Source: 66-474 sp040255405 (lineage in GTDB: Bacteria > Pseudomonadota > Gammaproteobacteria > Xanthomonadales > Rhodanobacteraceae). Taken from it: a stretch of DNA of 64,000 nucleotides. How positions within the stretch are numbered: position 1 is the stretch's first letter; each line of letters starts with the position of its first letter. A program made the position numbers and the translations under genes. Below the pieces are notes generated by a model. It was not told the origin of the DNA. It saw only the letters and a list, made by a program, of their open reading frames with translations, and made no database searches. Location of the stretch: assembly GCA_040255405.1 (NCBI GenBank), contig JBDZUX010000002.1, positions 62,001-126,000 on the forward strand, given 5' to 3'. Positions 10,801 to 18,351 of this stretch are shown here, piece by piece.

Positions 10801-11121
10801 TCAAGCCGCGGCGCCACCGGCCTTGTCCTGCTCGCGATGACGCAGGTGGACGCTGACGTTGTAAAGCGCCACGAACATCGGAAAGAGGTTCGAGATGATG
10901 CCCACCGAATCGTTCTTGCCGAAGATGAAGTAGGCCAGCAGCAGCACGCTGCCGCACACCGACATGTACCAGAACAGCATCGGCATCACCACCTTGCGTT
11001 GCTTCCTCGTCGCGTAGAGCTGCACGAACCAGCGCGACGCGAAGATGGCCGTACCCAGGAACCCGACCACTTTCCAAGGCGTCAGCTGGAAGCTTGTGAA
11101 GGCGTGCAGGACATGTTCCAT
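10801..11121 (-). CDS. Lipid A biosynthesis N-terminal domain (LAB_N) protein
   Basis: 106 aa, matching in pattern the LAB_N domain often seen as a stand-alone small membrane protein or fused to lipid A enzymes: WKVVGFLGTAIFASRWFVQLY, then RKVVMPMLFWYMSVCGSVLLL, then a third hydrophobic stretch. Three helices are expected. Its role is unknown; lipid A modification or flippase-like assistance has been proposed for relatives. The 167-bp stretch between it and the upstream small membrane gene holds nothing recognisable. The ribosome-binding site is weak, so the start is less certain than the frame. Confidence 0.8.
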   Translation of the reverse strand: MEHVLHAFTSFQLTPWKVVGFLGTAIFASRWFVQLYATRKQRKVVMPMLFWYMSVCGSVLLLAYFIFGKNDSVGIISNLFPMFVALYNVSVHLRHREQDKAGGAAA

Positions 11122-11168
11122 GGCGGGGTCCGGTTCGCAGTGAATGCGCGGATTGTAACAACCGCCGA

Positions 11169-11197
11169 TTGACCGAAACCGGCGTCGCCCGTAAACT
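11169..11197 (+). promoter_or_regulatory. Sigma-70 promoter for tRNA-Val
   Basis: TTGACC (11169-11174) and TAAACT (11192-11197) with a 17-bp spacer, ending 17 bp before the tRNA. The sequence between is GC-rich, so the two boxes stand out. Confidence 0.75.
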
Positions 11198-11214
11198 TGC
11201 GCGTTCGCAACGCC

Positions 11215-11289
11215 GGGCGGTTAGCTCAGCGGTAGAGCACTGCCTTCACACGGCAGGTGTCGCAGGTTCGATCCCTGCACCGCCCACCA
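11215..11289 (+). tRNA. tRNA-Val (anticodon CAC), CCA encoded
   Basis: A full cloverleaf can be drawn by hand: acceptor GGGCGGT/ACCGCCC, D-stem GCTC/GAGC, anticodon stem CTGCC/GGCAG with loop TTCACAC, T-stem GCAGG/CCTGC with loop TTCGATC, discriminator A and encoded CCA at 11287-11289. The anticodon CAC reads GUG, a very common valine codon in this high-GC genome. Confidence 0.97.
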
Positions 11290-11305
11290 GCATCGACATT
11301 TGTAG

Positions 11306-11339
11306 AAGGCCGATCCCGCCGGAATCGGCCTTTTGTTTT
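11306..11339 (+). terminator. Intrinsic terminator of tRNA-Val
   Basis: A 9-bp perfect stem AAGGCCGAT (11306-11314) pairs with ATCGGCCTT (11324-11332) around a 9-nt loop and is followed by TTTTGTTTTC. It is one of the few clear hairpin-plus-T-tract terminators in the window. Confidence 0.9.
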
Positions 11340-11443
11340 CCGGCGCCGGCGTTGCCGCAAGCACGGATGTCCGCGTGCCGGATCACGCTGCTTTCACGCG
11401 CCGGGGGCTACATCCTGTGTTGGTGGCATGCAGGATGCAATGG

Positions 11444-12559
11444 ATGGCCGGTACCGAGTCCGACGCCGACTGGGAACATACGCCCGACAGCGAGATCCAT
11501 CTCAAGGGTTCGTGGACCCTGCTGTTGGCTGCGGACCGGCGGCGACGCCTCGCGCGGGAACTCGGCCGGCTCGACGCGCCCCGCCGCTATCGCTGGAACC
11601 TGCAGCATGTGGCGGCGCTGGACAGCGCGGGTGCGCGCCTGTTGTGGGACGTCTGGGGCCACCAACTGCCGGAGCAGCTCGACTGCCAGGAACACCAGCG
11701 GCACTGGTTTCGCTGGCTGGCCGACACCCATTTTCCCGACCCGCCGACCGCGCATCCGGTCGATGAGGCGATCGACCGCACCGGTCGGCGCGTATTCGGC
11801 TTTCTGAAAGCCGCCGGCGGCATCCTTCTGCTGATCGGGCAGTTGATGGTGGACGTGGCGAACTGCGTGCGCCATCCGCGCGTGATCCCATGGAAGGAAA
11901 TCACCGCGGCGATCTATCGCATCGGTGCGACGTCGATGCTGCTGCTGGGTTGCGTCGGTTTCCTGATCGGCGTGGTGATGGCGATACAGATCGGCATGGC
12001 GCTGCAGCAGTTCGGCGCGCAAACGATGATCGTCGGCATGATGGGGCTGGCGGTGCTGCGCGAACTGGGGCCCGTGATCTGCGGCCTCATCCTCGCGGGC
12101 CGCTCGGGTTCGGCGATGACGGCCGGCATCGGCGCGATGCACCTCACCGGCGAATACGACGCGTTGCGCGCGTTCGGATCGTCACCCAGCCTGCGTTTGG
12201 CGTTTCCGCAGGTGGTCGGGGCCTGCATCAGCCTTCCGCTGCTGGTGGTGTGGGCGGATTTCACGGCGCTGCTGGGCGGCGCGGTGACCGCGCAAGCCGA
12301 CCTCGGGATCGGCTTTCGGCAGTTCATGGCCCAACTGCCCGCGCAGGTCCAGATCGTGAATTTCTGGATCGGGCTTGCCAAGGGCGCGCTGTTCGGATTC
12401 ACGATCGCGGTGGTCGGCTGCTATTTCGGCATGCACACCTCGCCCGACACCGGCGTGTTGAGCCGCAACACCACGCTGTCGGTCGTGACCAGCCTGACCC
12501 TGATCCTGCTGTTCGACGCCAGCGCGGGCGCGTTGCTCACGAACGTCGGATTGTTGTGA
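11444..12559 (+). CDS. Mla-type ABC permease with fused STAS domain (MlaE-like)
   Basis: 371 aa. Residues 1-105 are a STAS-like domain (EIHLKGSWTLLLAADRRRRL, then HVAALDSAGARLLWD), the role played by separate MlaB in E. coli. Residues 120-371 are an MlaE permease with ALQQFGAQTMIVGMMGLAVL, RELGPVICGLILAGRSGSAM and about five membrane helices. It heads a four-gene phospholipid-transport operon (permease, ATPase, MCE protein, lipoprotein) acting at the inner membrane to maintain outer-membrane lipid asymmetry. Start 11444 is chosen for AGGA 8 bp upstream; 11435 is an alternative. Confidence 0.9.
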   Translation: MAGTESDADWEHTPDSEIHLKGSWTLLLAADRRRRLARELGRLDAPRRYRWNLQHVAALDSAGARLLWDVWGHQLPEQLDCQEHQRHWFRWLADTHFPDPPTAHPVDEAIDRTGRRVFGFLKAAGGILLLIGQLMVDVANCVRHPRVIPWKEITAAIYRIGATSMLLLGCVGFLIGVVMAIQIGMALQQFGAQTMIVGMMGLAVLRELGPVICGLILAGRSGSAMTAGIGAMHLTGEYDALRAFGSSPSLRLAFPQVVGACISLPLLVVWADFTALLGGAVTAQADLGIGFRQFMAQLPAQVQIVNFWIGLAKGALFGFTIAVVGCYFGMHTSPDTGVLSRNTTLSVVTSLTLILLFDASAGALLTNVGLL

Positions 12560-12567
12560 GGCCATCG

Positions 12568-13383
12568 ATGCCCCCCGTGGACGCCGAACCGGACGCGACG
12601 ATCATCAGGGTGGAGAACCTGCATTCGCGGCTCGGCGGCCAGCCCATCCACCGCGGTGTCGATCTCGAGGTCACGCGCGGCGAACTGATGACGGTGATCG
12701 GCGCGTCGGGTTCGGGCAAGACCACCCTGTTGCAGCAGATCATCGGCCTGCAGCAGCCCGATCGAGGCTCGATCCGCGTGCTCGGCCAGTCCCTCGAAGA
12801 CCTCGAAGTCTGGGAGGCGCGCCTGTTGCGGCGTCGCTGGGGCGTGCTGTTCCAGCAGGCGGCACTGTTCAGCGCGATGAGCGTCTACGACAACCTTGCG
12901 TTTCCGGTACGCGAGCTGCGCAAGGAAGGCATCCACGTGGACGAGGACACGCTGCGCGATGGCATCGCGCTGAAACTGCACATGGTCGGCCTGGCGCCGG
13001 AGGACGCATGGAAATATCCGTACGAACTTTCCGGCGGCATGGCCAAGCGCGCCGCGCTGGCGCGCGCGTTGATGCTGGAAGCGGAACTGCTGTTCCTCGA
13101 CGAACCGACGTCCGGTCTCGATCCCGGCTCCGCCTCGGGGTTCGACACCCTGCTCGCCGAACTCCACAAGGAGTTGCACCTGACGGCCATGATGATCACG
13201 CACGACATCTACAGCGTGGCCGCGCTCAGCGATCGCGTCGCCGTGCTGGCGGACGGGAGGCTGATCACGGTCGGCACGCTGGAGGAAGTGGCGCGCTTCG
13301 ACCACCCGTTCATCACCGATTTCTTCCGCGAGCGCAAGGGCGAGAGCCGCTTGCAGTCGCTGGCGGCCGGCCGGGCGCATTGA
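12568..13383 (+). CDS. Mla-type ABC ATPase (MlaF-like)
   Basis: 271-aa ATP-binding subunit that powers the neighbouring permease. Walker A GASGSGKTT, Q-loop FQQAALF, signature LSGGMAKRAALARAL (the GGM form typical of Mla ATPases), Walker B LLFLDEPTSGLDP and switch ITHDIYS are all present. The start lies 8 bp after the permease stop behind TGAGG; a GTG at 12556 overlapping the permease stop is an alternative. MCE protein follows after 2 bp. Confidence 0.95.
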   Translation: MPPVDAEPDATIIRVENLHSRLGGQPIHRGVDLEVTRGELMTVIGASGSGKTTLLQQIIGLQQPDRGSIRVLGQSLEDLEVWEARLLRRRWGVLFQQAALFSAMSVYDNLAFPVRELRKEGIHVDEDTLRDGIALKLHMVGLAPEDAWKYPYELSGGMAKRAALARALMLEAELLFLDEPTSGLDPGSASGFDTLLAELHKELHLTAMMITHDIYSVAALSDRVAVLADGRLITVGTLEEVARFDHPFITDFFRERKGESRLQSLAAGRAH

Positions 13384-13385
13384 GC

Positions 13386-14315
13386 ATGGAGAACCGCGCG
13401 CACGCGATCGTCGCCGTCGTCTTCCTGCTGGTATTTTCGGCGGGCGCGGTCCTGGTCTATTACTGGCTGGCCGATCGCCCCGACGAGCCGCTCGCGTACG
13501 AAATCGTCACCAGCCAGTCCGTCGACGGACTGGTGGAGCAGTCGGACGTGCGCTTCAAGGGATTGCTGGTCGGCCACGTCGCGAAACTCGGGTTCGATCC
13601 GGGCGACCGCTCGCGCGTGGTGGTTCGCCTGCAACTCAAGCGCGACGCGTACGTCACCCACGCGACCTACGCGGAGGTGGCGATGCAGGGGCTGACCGGC
13701 GGAAGCGTGCTGGAGCTCAAGCTCGGCAAGGGCAGCCGCGCGCCACTCGCGACCAGCGACAAGCACCCCGCGCAGATACCGATGCACCAGAGCCTGCTGG
13801 CTTTCCTTGCAGGCTCCGCGCGCAAGAACATGCAGGATCTCCAGGAAGTACTCGCCAGCGCGCACAAGGTGCTCGACAGCGACAATCGCCAGCACATCGC
13901 GGCCTCGCTGCAACAGATCGACACCGCCACCCGCCGGCTTGCCGCGATCGAAGCGCAGCTGCCGGCGCTGCTGGACGACGTGCAACAAAGCGTGGTGCAA
14001 AGCCACGCGTTGATCGCACACGCGGACCAACTCGTGCGCGACGCCCGGGCGCCGCTGCGCGATACCGCGAAACTCGAGGCTTCCGTCCGGGCGCTTGCCG
14101 AGTCGAGCCGGCGACTGAGCGACAAGTTGGGCAGCCAGACCGTGCCGAACTTCGACACACTCAGCGACAGCCTGCTGCGCACGTCGCGGCAACTGGACGA
14201 GGTACTGGATGAACTGAAGGCCAAGCCGCAAAGCCTGATCTTCGGCCCGCCGCGGCGTCCGCCCGGACCCGGCGAGCCGGGTTTCCGCGGCGATCACGAC
14301 AAGGACCATCCATGA
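13386..14315 (+). CDS. MCE-domain lipid-binding protein (MlaD-like)
   Basis: 309 aa. One N-terminal membrane anchor (IVAVVFLLVFSAGAVLVYYW) is followed by an MCE domain (about residues 40-115, with VDGLVEQSDVRFKGLLVGHV and YAEVAMQGLTGGSVLELK) and a long helical region (about 135-285) rich in heptad-like Leu/Ala that resembles the coiled stalk of PqiB/YebT or mycobacterial Mce proteins more than short MlaD. It binds lipid in the periplasm for the ABC transporter. The C terminus is a Pro/Gly/Asp-rich tail. It overlaps the next gene by 4 bp. Confidence 0.92.
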   Translation: MENRAHAIVAVVFLLVFSAGAVLVYYWLADRPDEPLAYEIVTSQSVDGLVEQSDVRFKGLLVGHVAKLGFDPGDRSRVVVRLQLKRDAYVTHATYAEVAMQGLTGGSVLELKLGKGSRAPLATSDKHPAQIPMHQSLLAFLAGSARKNMQDLQEVLASAHKVLDSDNRQHIAASLQQIDTATRRLAAIEAQLPALLDDVQQSVVQSHALIAHADQLVRDARAPLRDTAKLEASVRALAESSRRLSDKLGSQTVPNFDTLSDSLLRTSRQLDEVLDELKAKPQSLIFGPPRRPPGPGEPGFRGDHDKDHP

Positions 14316-14950
14316 CACGGAACTGGCTCGCGCTGGGCGCTTGCCTGTTCGTGATGGCTGGCTGCGCGCGGCTTTCGTCACGGCAGAGTTTTCCGGAACA
14401 CTACACGCTCACGAGTCCCCCAGCGCCGGCGCGGCAGGCGCCGGACACGACATCCCGAATGGCAACGTTGCAGGTGGCGCGCATCAGCGTGGCGCCGTGG
14501 CTGCAGGGCACCGGACTGTATTACCGGCTCGACTACCGCCACGACGATCGCATTGCCGTGTACGCACAATCGGATTGGGTGTCACCGCCCGCGCGGCTGC
14601 TGGAGCCGCTCATCCGGAACGCCATTGCGCGTGAAGGCGCATGGCGCGCCGTGACCGGCCCGGCCGGCCCGGCGCACACGGACTTCAGCCTGCATGTCAG
14701 ACTGGACGATTTCAGCCAGGCCTTCGCGAGTCCCGGAGAGAGTCGCGGCGTGCTCGATGCAACGGCCACGCTGGTCGACAATCGCAATGGCAACGCGATC
14801 GCGCAAAGGCTTTTCCACGTGGAGGTGGCGGCGCCGAGCGCGGACGCGCGGGGCGGTGTGAAGGCGTTGAACGATGCCGCGCTGCAGTTCACCGCCGAGC
14901 TGGAACGATGGCTGCGCTCGGTTCCCGCGACACGAAGTGAATCCCCGTAG
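14312..14950 (+). CDS. ABC-type transport auxiliary lipoprotein (PqiC-like)
   Basis: 212 aa with signal peptide and lipobox MAGC (Cys18). The mature part matches the ABC transporter auxiliary component family (PqiC/YmbA): YTLTSPP near the start, LQVARISVAPWLQGTGLYYR, then a domain ending VKALNDAALQFTAELERWL. It is expected to sit in the outer membrane and receive or dock the MCE stalk. ATGA overlap with the MCE gene supports one operon. The stop codon TAG is formed by the first bases of a family E repeat. Confidence 0.88.
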   Translation: MTRNWLALGACLFVMAGCARLSSRQSFPEHYTLTSPPAPARQAPDTTSRMATLQVARISVAPWLQGTGLYYRLDYRHDDRIAVYAQSDWVSPPARLLEPLIRNAIAREGAWRAVTGPAGPAHTDFSLHVRLDDFSQAFASPGESRGVLDATATLVDNRNGNAIAQRLFHVEVAAPSADARGGVKALNDAALQFTAELERWLRSVPATRSESP

Positions 14951-15045
14951 GTCGGGGGCTGAGCCCGGATTCATCCGGGAAAAGCCCAACCATTTCTTCG
15001 CACGTCTCTTGGCTTAGCCGATGAAACTGGCCCAGCCCAACCTGC
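14947..15045. repeat. Palindromic repeat, family E (GTAGGTYGGGC type), copy 1
   Basis: Imperfect inverted ends: left GTAGGTCGGGGGCTGAGCC at 14947 and right GGCCCAGCCCAACCTGC ending 15045, with an internal hairpin CCCGGATTCATCCGGG. It separates the lipid-transport operon from the convergent hemerythrin gene. A longer relative is at 41248-41390. Confidence 0.7.
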
Positions 15046-15064
15046 ACGAAACCGGGAACCCCGG

Positions 15065-15547
15065 TCAGCCGGCCTGTTTCATGCGCGGCGCCAGTTCCCG
15101 CATCAATGCCTGCTTGCGGGCCTCGAGCTGTTCGCCCAGCGCTTCCAGTTCGTCCTCGGGGAAGATCTTGCGCGCGCGCTTGAACATTTCGTCCTCTTCC
15201 TCTTCCGCGTGGTGCTCGACCAGTTCCTTCAGCACCTTGGCGCGACCACTGAACTTTTCCGAATCGACCGGCGTCTTCTGCAGGTCGGGCAGCACGAGAT
15301 CCCCCGCTGCGCGGTGTTCCTCCAGCGCCTCGAAGTAGATCTTCTCGTTTTCGGAATCCTCGCGTGCCTGCCGGAACGCCGGGTAGAAGATCTCTTCCTC
15401 GATGGTGGTGTGGACCTTCAGTTCGAGTGCGATCTTCTGCAGCAGCTCGGTGCGGCTCTTGGTGGCGCGCTCGGTGGTTCCTGCGAGTTCCTTCAGCAGC
15501 TTGCGGACCTTCTCGTGGTCCTGCGTCAGCAATTTGGTAGCGTCCAT
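15065..15547 (-). CDS. Hemerythrin HHE-domain protein
   Basis: 160-aa cytoplasmic four-helix protein with the ligand pattern expected for a di-iron hemerythrin-like centre: QDHEKVRKLL (His11), LKVHTTIEEEIFYP (His and Glu), ALEEHRAAGDL and ELVEHHAEEEEDEMF. Relatives bind oxygen, NO or peroxide, or protect Fe-S repair; the substrate cannot be read from sequence. The start at 15547 is supported by GGAG 9 bp upstream. It lies at the edge of a cluster of small stress-type genes all on the minus strand. Confidence 0.88.
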   Translation of the reverse strand: MDATKLLTQDHEKVRKLLKELAGTTERATKSRTELLQKIALELKVHTTIEEEIFYPAFRQAREDSENEKIYFEALEEHRAAGDLVLPDLQKTPVDSEKFSGRAKVLKELVEHHAEEEEDEMFKRARKIFPEDELEALGEQLEARKQALMRELAPRMKQAG

Positions 15548-15603
15548 GCTGCTCGACTCCAATACGGACAATGCAAGAGGGGGCGATCGACGACAGATTG
15601 GCG

Positions 15604-15762
15604 CTACCGGCGGCGACCGAAAATGAGTGAAACGATGAACAGGATGATGAAGATCACGAACAGGATCTTCGCGATGCCCCCGGCGAGGCCGGCGACGCCG
15701 AAGAACCCGAAGAAACCCGCGATCAACGCGATGATCAGAAAAACGATGGCGTAATAAAGCAT
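15604..15762 (-). CDS. DUF1328 small membrane protein (YtjA-like)
   Basis: 52 aa, below most gene-finder cut-offs, but with the full DUF1328 pattern: MLYYAIVFLIIALIAGFFGF, then GVAGLAGGIAKILFVIFII, ending in a basic GRRR. Two membrane helices are expected. AGGAG lies 6 bp upstream. The function is unknown; homologues are stress- or stationary-phase-induced in several proteobacteria. Confidence 0.92.
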   Translation of the reverse strand: MLYYAIVFLIIALIAGFFGFFGVAGLAGGIAKILFVIFIILFIVSLIFGRRR

Positions 15763-16079
15763 GGTGTGCTCCTTTGTGCGCCCTGCTTGCCGATTGTCGA
15801 GGCCGGAACCTCAGCCTCGTGCATGCGCTGCAGCGAAACGTTCATCCGATTCTCTTGATTCTCCTGAAGCGATGAAGGAGACCCCGGGCAGCCGCGTCCC
15901 TGTGCTGCCCGGGGTGGAACCCGACCCCGCTCCATGCGAGGGTGGGTTTTCGGCCCCGCTTGCGTGGGACGCAAGCGGTCCGATGCGGCCCATCCGTGGA
16001 ACCGCCCGGAAGCGCCGAGGGAGAACGGCGCTTCCCTTCCATTGCCGCGCGGTGGGGGGTCACCGCGACAGTTCGGCAC
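15763..16079. other. Intergenic region with two perfect hairpins
   Basis: No convincing gene. Hairpin 1 has a perfect 12-bp stem (ACCCCGGGCAGC at 15881-15892 with 15904-15915). Hairpin 2 has a perfect 9-bp stem (GAAGCGCCG at 16009-16017 with 16026-16034). Neither has a T-tract; they may end the CsbD transcript or stabilise RNA ends. A 36-codon reading frame overlapping the DUF1328 start was seen but not accepted. Confidence 0.5.
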
Positions 16080-16277
16080 TCAAATATCCCTTTCGAAATC
16101 CCGCAACTGTTCCTTGGCTTCATCCCTGGCAATGCCATACCGCTCCTGAATCTTGCCGGTGAGGTAGTCCGCGTTGCCCTCCGCGACGTCCAGGTCGTCA
16201 TCGGTCAACTTGCCCCAGCGCGTCTTCAATTTGCCGCGCAGTTGCTTCCACTGTCCTTCGATCTTGTCCTGGTTCAT
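16080..16277 (-). CDS. CsbD-family stress protein
   Basis: 65 aa, full match to the CsbD pattern: MNQDKIEGQWKQLRGK, WGKLTDDDLDVAEG, LTGKIQERYGIARDEA, with a C-terminal RDFERDI. CsbD-like proteins (E. coli YjbJ) are small, mostly helical, strongly stress-induced proteins of unknown mechanism. A strong AGGAGAAG precedes the start. It lies downstream of a second, more divergent CsbD paralogue on the same strand. Confidence 0.93.
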   Translation of the reverse strand: MNQDKIEGQWKQLRGKLKTRWGKLTDDDLDVAEGNADYLTGKIQERYGIARDEAKEQLRDFERDI

Positions 16278-16460
16278 GTGCTTCTCCTTGATGGGCGCGG
16301 ACCGGCCGCGCCCCGTGATTCGTCCGGGAAAGGGGCTTTCCTGCCCCTTTCCCGATCCCGGGTGCGGTGTTTGACCGCAGCCGGCTTGCAGGATCAAGGA
16401 CTCCGCTCGATCCCGGCGTGCCATCCATGGCTCGCAACAACAGAATGATTCCGGCAACCA

Positions 16461-16706
16461 CTACAACTCGCTTTCGAATTCGTACACCTGCAGGAAGGCC
16501 TCGCGGCGGTCGACCCCGTAACGGTGCTGCAAGCATTCGGCGAGGTACGCCGCGCTGCCGCCGGCGCGGCGCACGTCCTCGTTGGTCAGCTTGCGCCAGC
16601 GCCGCCGCAACCGGTCGGGGATGTTCTCCCACTGCTCCATGATCCGGTCGTTGCCCAGCCATGCCGGGGCAGTCGCCAGTTCCTCCATGATTCCATCGCC
16701 GTTCAT
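16461..16706 (-). CDS. Divergent CsbD-like protein
   Basis: 81 aa. Residues 24-75 keep the CsbD layout (NDRIMEQWENIP, RRWRKLTNEDVRRAGG, LAECLQHRYGVDRREA) but with many substitutions and a 20-residue N-terminal extension; the C terminus VYEFESEL mirrors RDFERDI of the neighbour. It is probably an old tandem duplicate of the gene at 16080-16277. The start at 16706 has GGAGG 5 bp upstream. The 183 bp separating the two paralogues contain the sequence TGGCACG on the minus strand but no matching -12 box. Confidence 0.8.
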   Translation of the reverse strand: MNGDGIMEELATAPAWLGNDRIMEQWENIPDRLRRRWRKLTNEDVRRAGGSAAYLAECLQHRYGVDRREAFLQVYEFESEL

Positions 16707-16746
16707 TGCGGCCTCCTTCAAACGATCGGTTGCAGCGTAAACTGCA

Positions 16747-17529
16747 TCATGACGATGCCACGGGGAGACGGACCCAGAAAACGGCCCCGCTCGGTGATTG
16801 ATCCAGCCCCACGGAACCGTCGTAGGCCGCGGCGATCTGCGTGGCGATGGCGAGTCCGAGGCCGCTGTGCTCGGCCGGATCGGATGTCACGAACGCATCG
16901 AACAAGGTGTCCGGCCGCAGGTTCACGCCGGGTCCGTCGTCGCGAAACTCGATGCGTATCGCGCCGCGCTCGGGATCGCGGGTGGCGGACACCGCGATGC
17001 CGCGGGCGCCAAACTGGAAGGCGTTGTCGAGGATCTCGACGAACAGTCGCTTCAGGGCATCGGCTTGGCCGTGCACCAGCGGAAGATCGGCCTGGCAATC
17101 GACGCGCACTTCGCCGAGATCGGCGCAAGCCGCGGCGCAGGATGCGAGCAGTGTCGCCACGTCCACGCCATCCAGCGGATCCGGCACGCGCAGCGTGGCG
17201 AGGTTGCGGCCGTCGCGTACCAGCCGCGCCGCGCGCGTGCACTCTTCCTCGACGCGGTTCAGGGATGCCTTGGCTTCGTCCAGCCGCCCCTGCGTGATCA
17301 GCAGGTTGGCGAGCTGCGACGCCGCCATCACCGAGTTGAGCGAATTGGAAATGGCGTGCACCATCGAGCCCAGGATTTGCTCCAGGGTTTCGATCGCAGC
17401 CTGCTCCGTGTGATTGCCGTCGCCGCGCGGCCTGGCGCCGGCACCGGTCGGGGAATCATGGGTTTCCATCGAACCTCCAGGGTGCGGCTGGCGACCGTTT
17501 TGTACCGCCGCGACACCGATTGCGTTCAT
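16747..17529 (-). CDS. Soluble sensor-less histidine kinase
   Basis: 260 aa with only dimerisation and catalytic domains. The phospho-acceptor candidate is His58 in MVHAISNSLNSV; N-box EILDNAFQFG, G1 DDGPGVN, F-box FDAFVT and G2 GLGLAIA are intact. There is no membrane helix and no PAS or GAF domain, so the input must come from a partner protein. Stop-to-start spacing of 4 bp to the upstream hypothetical gene suggests an operon. Two starts have good ribosome-binding sites (17529, AAGGAGA; 17469, GGAGG). A plausible but unproven partner is the NtrC-type regulator at 19445-20830. Confidence 0.85.
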   Translation of the reverse strand: MNAIGVAAVQNGRQPHPGGSMETHDSPTGAGARPRGDGNHTEQAAIETLEQILGSMVHAISNSLNSVMAASQLANLLITQGRLDEAKASLNRVEEECTRAARLVRDGRNLATLRVPDPLDGVDVATLLASCAAACADLGEVRVDCQADLPLVHGQADALKRLFVEILDNAFQFGARGIAVSATRDPERGAIRIEFRDDGPGVNLRPDTLFDAFVTSDPAEHSGLGLAIATQIAAAYDGSVGLDQSPSGAVFWVRLPVASS

Positions 17530-17533
17530 TGGA

Positions 17534-17869
17534 TCATTCTCCTTGCAGGTCCAGCCATTCCACCACGACGCCGGCGCCCGCGGCCAGCGTCTCGATGCGG
17601 CCATGGACATGGTCGTGGGCAATGGAGTTGGAAATATGGATTTGCACGTCCTGTGCTTCCGCGTTGCCCTCTTCCGAGGCCAGGCCGAGCGAGCTGGCAT
17701 CGTCGCCCTGTCCCGGCAAGCCGATCGAGCCGGAATCATCGCTCTGCCCGGGGACATCCAGTCCGAGTTCGACCACGCCTTCCACGTCCGGCATGGCACG
17801 CAGCGCGGCGATCACCGCACCGATACCGGTTTCATCGCCCGTCAACCGCAATGACAAGTCTTCCGGCAT
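17534..17869 (-). CDS. Hypothetical acidic protein
   Basis: 111 aa, not assigned to a family. It begins LSLRLTGDETGIGAVIAALR, a beta-alpha unit that could be part of a ferredoxin-like fold, then an Asp/Gly/Ser-rich low-complexity stretch (residues 45-70), and ends VHGRIETLAAGAGVVVEWLD. No signal or membrane segment. The start has GAGGAA upstream. It lies 4 bp before the histidine kinase and 65 bp after the CBS protein, so it is probably cotranscribed with both and might be the kinase input partner. Confidence 0.7.
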   Translation of the reverse strand: MPEDLSLRLTGDETGIGAVIAALRAMPDVEGVVELGLDVPGQSDDSGSIGLPGQGDDASSLGLASEEGNAEAQDVQIHISNSIAHDHVHGRIETLAAGAGVVVEWLDLQGE

Positions 17870-17934
17870 GGCTGTTCCTCGACGTTGCGGTAATGCGGAT
17901 GCGGGCTGCGGTCCGGTCATGGCGTTCAATCGGA

Positions 17935-18351
17935 TCAATGCGGGCGGGCCACGGAGCGCAGCAGTACGCGGGTGGAATCGGTTTCCCCCGCATCCGCCAC
18001 GTTGCTGAGCGAAACGAAACCGACCAGCCGCTTGTTGCGATTGACGACCGGCAGCCGCCGGATCTCCAGTTCCGCCATGTTCGATGCCACCTCGTCGACT
18101 TCCTCATCGTCGAAGCAGTACTTGATGCCTTCGGTCATGACGTCGCGCACGCGCGTGCCGGAGTCGAGGCCGTCCGCGACGGCGCGGATCGCAAGGTCGC
18201 GATCGGTCAAGATGCCGACGAGTTTGTCGTCGGCGTGCACGGCCACGCTGCCGACATCCTTCTCGCGCATCAGCAACGCGGCTTCGGCAATGGTCTGATC
18301 CGGGGTGACGAGGTAGACGTCTTCGGTCATCACTTCATTGATATTTCTCAT
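17935..18351 (-). CDS. CBS-domain pair protein
   Basis: 138 aa made of two CBS repeats: INEVMTEDVYLVTPDQTIAE to GILTDRDLAIRAV (residues 5-65) and VRDVMTEGIKYCFDDEEVDE to LVGFVSLSNVAD (residues 70-125). Such stand-alone pairs bind adenine nucleotides or SAM and act as energy or stress sensors. AAGGAG precedes the start; the start overlaps the stop of the upstream gene by 4 bp, so they are coupled. It shares an operon with a kinase lacking a sensor domain. Confidence 0.93.
   Translation of the reverse strand: MRNINEVMTEDVYLVTPDQTIAEAALLMREKDVGSVAVHADDKLVGILTDRDLAIRAVADGLDSGTRVRDVMTEGIKYCFDDEEVDEVASNMAELEIRRLPVVNRNKRLVGFVSLSNVADAGETDSTRVLLRSVARPH

Noticed and set aside
15735..15870. Short minus-strand frame beginning MNVSLQRMHEAEV that overlaps the DUF1328 start
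   Set aside because: It has a weak ribosome-binding site, no hydrophobic or conserved pattern, and runs out of frame into DUF1328; a leader peptide cannot be excluded.
16277..16460. TGGCACG upstream of the CsbD gene as a fourth sigma-54 promoter
   Set aside because: The -24 box is perfect, but the expected position of TTGCW reads GATCG and lacks the invariant GC.
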